A stretch of DNA of 15,557 bases, taken from assembly GCA_036380435.1 (NCBI GenBank), contig DASVES010000361.1, positions 1 through 15,557 of the forward strand. Direction: 5' to 3'. The notes under the pieces are model-generated. The model did not search any database. It was given only the letters and a program-made list of their open reading frames with translations, and had not been told where the DNA came from. Numbering within the stretch: the stretch's first letter is position 1; the number at the start of each line of letters is the position of its first letter. Made by a program: the position numbers and the translations under genes. Source of the stretch: DASQDT01 sp036380435 (lineage in GTDB: Bacteria; Acidobacteriota; Blastocatellia; Pyrinomonadales; Pyrinomonadaceae). Of the stretch, positions 14,304-15,557 are shown piece after piece.

Positions 14304-15557
14304 CTAGCGCGAGATGGCGTTGAAGATGAAGGGGAAGGTGCCCCACGTCTGAGCGCGGTGTTGCGGGCGGAAGCCGAAGAGGCGGACGCGGCCCCGGCCC
14401 AACGCGACCTCGACGAGCGCCGCCTTGCCCGCGAGGTGCTGCGGCCCGAGGAGCCACCCCGAGCGCAGCACCGCGTCCTTCCCCGCGTAGCGCGCGACGA
14501 CGCGCACGCCCTCCCGCTCCTCCACCTCGAACGCCTGACTCTGGATAAAATATGCGTCCGCCTCGCGCGCCATGCCGCGTGCGATGGGGTGTGTGGTGTC
14601 AACCTCGATTCGCAGGATCGAGCCGGGGCCGTAGAAGTCCGACGACTTCAGACCTTCGAGGACGTTTTTGACGGGCAGACGAAAACGCTTGATGGCGAGT
14701 TCGGTCGAGGCGTCGAAACAGACGAGCGTGCCGCCCTCCTCGACGAAACGGCGCAGGTGCTCGACGCCGGCCTCCGTGATGCCGCCCGCGAACTCGGCCG
14801 GCGCACGCACGGGCGGGCGCCCCTCGACGATCTCGCGAGTCCGCATCGAAGGCAAAACGATCACGTCGAACTTCTGGCGCAAATTTCCGGCGCGCACATC
14901 CCGGTCGCGCAGGGAAGTGTAAGGCACGTTGAAGGTGTCGAAGACGTAGCGCGTCCAGCCCTCGTCCATCGAGGCCGTCCAACTTTTGTAGAGCGCGAGG
15001 CGGACGGGGCGCTCCAGAGGGCTGCGCACGGGCGACGCGTCGCCGAGGCGTGGCGGGAGTCCGAGGTCACGCCGCACGTCGTCTTCGCTGAGAACGGGCG
15101 TCAGTCGCCGTTCGCGCGCCGGCTCCCTGATGCCGACGACCGGCAGCACCTCCAGACCCATCTGCATCGGCAGCGTCCACCCGGCCACGTCGTAAGGGCG
15201 CTCGGCCTCGCCCGAAGCGGTGCGCCGGTCGGGGTAGACCTGCCGCTCAAACAGCGCCTGCACGTTCGTGCGGTAGGGCTGCGCGAGGAGGACGAGGTAG
15301 CTGCCGCCGGGCGTCTCGTGCGCGTCGCGCGCGTCGCGCGACGTGTGCGACAGATGCAGCTCCGAGTCCATGCGATGCACTTCGACGCCCTGCTCGACGA
15401 GCGCGCCGATCATCTTCGAGAGGTTTTCGTCGCGGCCCTGACCGGCGGGGATAACGTAGGCGACGGGGTCGCGTGAGTCGGCGGGCGGATAGTCGAGCGA
15501 GCGCCGGCCGAGTTCGTAGAAGTTTCGGAGGATGCGCGCGCGTCCCTCGGAGGCGTG
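14304..15557 (-). CDS. M14-type zinc metallopeptidase, C-terminal 417 residues (runs off window)
   Basis: The reading frame stays open to the window edge, so the internal ATG at 15413 is not the start. The visible part begins HASEGRARILRNFYELGRRS and continues YVIPAGQGRDENLSKMIGAL with VEQGVEVHRMD. I associate this arrangement with the long C-terminal extension of acidobacterial M14 (zinc carboxypeptidase) proteins. Further on, FDVIVLPSMRTREIV, GVEHLRRFVEEGGTLVCFDA and GRVRLFGFRPQHRAQTWGTF resemble the glutamine-amidotransferase-like (ThuA/GATase1) fold, without a visible catalytic Cys-His pair. The zinc ligands of the peptidase domain would lie outside the window, so the family call is moderately sure and activity cannot be judged. 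A bidirectional terminator follows. Confidence 0.72.
   Translation of the reverse strand, partial: HASEGRARILRNFYELGRRSLDYPPADSRDPVAYVIPAGQGRDENLSKMIGALVEQGVEVHRMDSELHLSHTSRDARDAHETPGGSYLVLLAQPYRTNVQALFERQVYPDRRTASGEAERPYDVAGWTLPMQMGLEVLPVVGIREPARERRLTPVLSEDDVRRDLGLPPRLGDASPVRSPLERPVRLALYKSWTASMDEGWTRYVFDTFNVPYTSLRDRDVRAGNLRQKFDVIVLPSMRTREIVEGRPPVRAPAEFAGGITEAGVEHLRRFVEEGGTLVCFDASTELAIKRFRLPVKNVLEGLKSSDFYGPGSILRIEVDTTHPIARGMAREADAYFIQSQAFEVEEREGVRVVARYAGKDAVLRSGWLLGPQHLAGKAALVEVALGRGRVRLFGFRPQHRAQTWGTFPFIFNAISR

Overview
The window is a GC-rich bacterial chromosome fragment. It most likely comes from Acidobacteriota, class Blastocatellia (Pyrinomonadaceae-like). This is inferred from the gene styles: a soluble Ser/Thr kinase with TolB/FlgO-like and TPR regions, an M14 metallopeptidase with a long C-terminal extension, DUF6882, and a zinc-ribbon protein with a UvrD-tail-like end. 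No rRNA, tRNA or other taxonomic marker is present to settle it.

Region 1 (1-2911) is the most unusual. It starts with the 5' end of thyA on the minus strand. Three imperfect palindromes of 104-110 bp then lie at 280-388, 1362-1471 and 2409-2512. Each has integron attC architecture (R''-L''...L'-R'), all three point the same way (minus strand), and the L'' arm carries the extra unpaired bases typical of attC. They divide the region into cassette-like modules, read on the minus strand. Module A is a four-helix membrane protein plus attC. Module B is an AT-rich orphan ORF in antisense orientation with its own candidate promoter, plus attC. Module C is DoxX and a hotdog thioesterase plus a weaker attC, with thyA starting 37 bp beyond. 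No integrase is visible, so this looks like a cluster of attC sites lacking an integrase (CALIN) or part of a larger chromosomal integron.

Region 2 (2943-5722, minus strand) is ordinary core-like sequence: a DUF6882 protein, peptidase E (pepE) and a membrane-anchored PlsC-type acyltransferase. Divergent from it is a small LysM protein (5905-6150).

Region 3 (6267-9985) holds a large cytosolic Ser/Thr kinase with its own candidate promoter. It converges on a small Asn-rich lipoprotein gene, with a long GC-rich hairpin between them.

Region 4 (9986-12927) is a plus-strand RNA-handling group: a glycine-rich RRM protein behind a long leader, a RhlE-type DEAD-box helicase and a zinc-ribbon/Tudor-like protein. 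Strong hairpins separate them.

Region 5 (13211-15557) holds a secreted CX5R phosphatase with a good terminator. Next comes a 33-codon ORF that is a complete type IV prepilin signal and helix with no globular domain. A 19-bp bidirectional terminator follows, and then the C-terminal part of a convergent M14-type peptidase that runs off the window.
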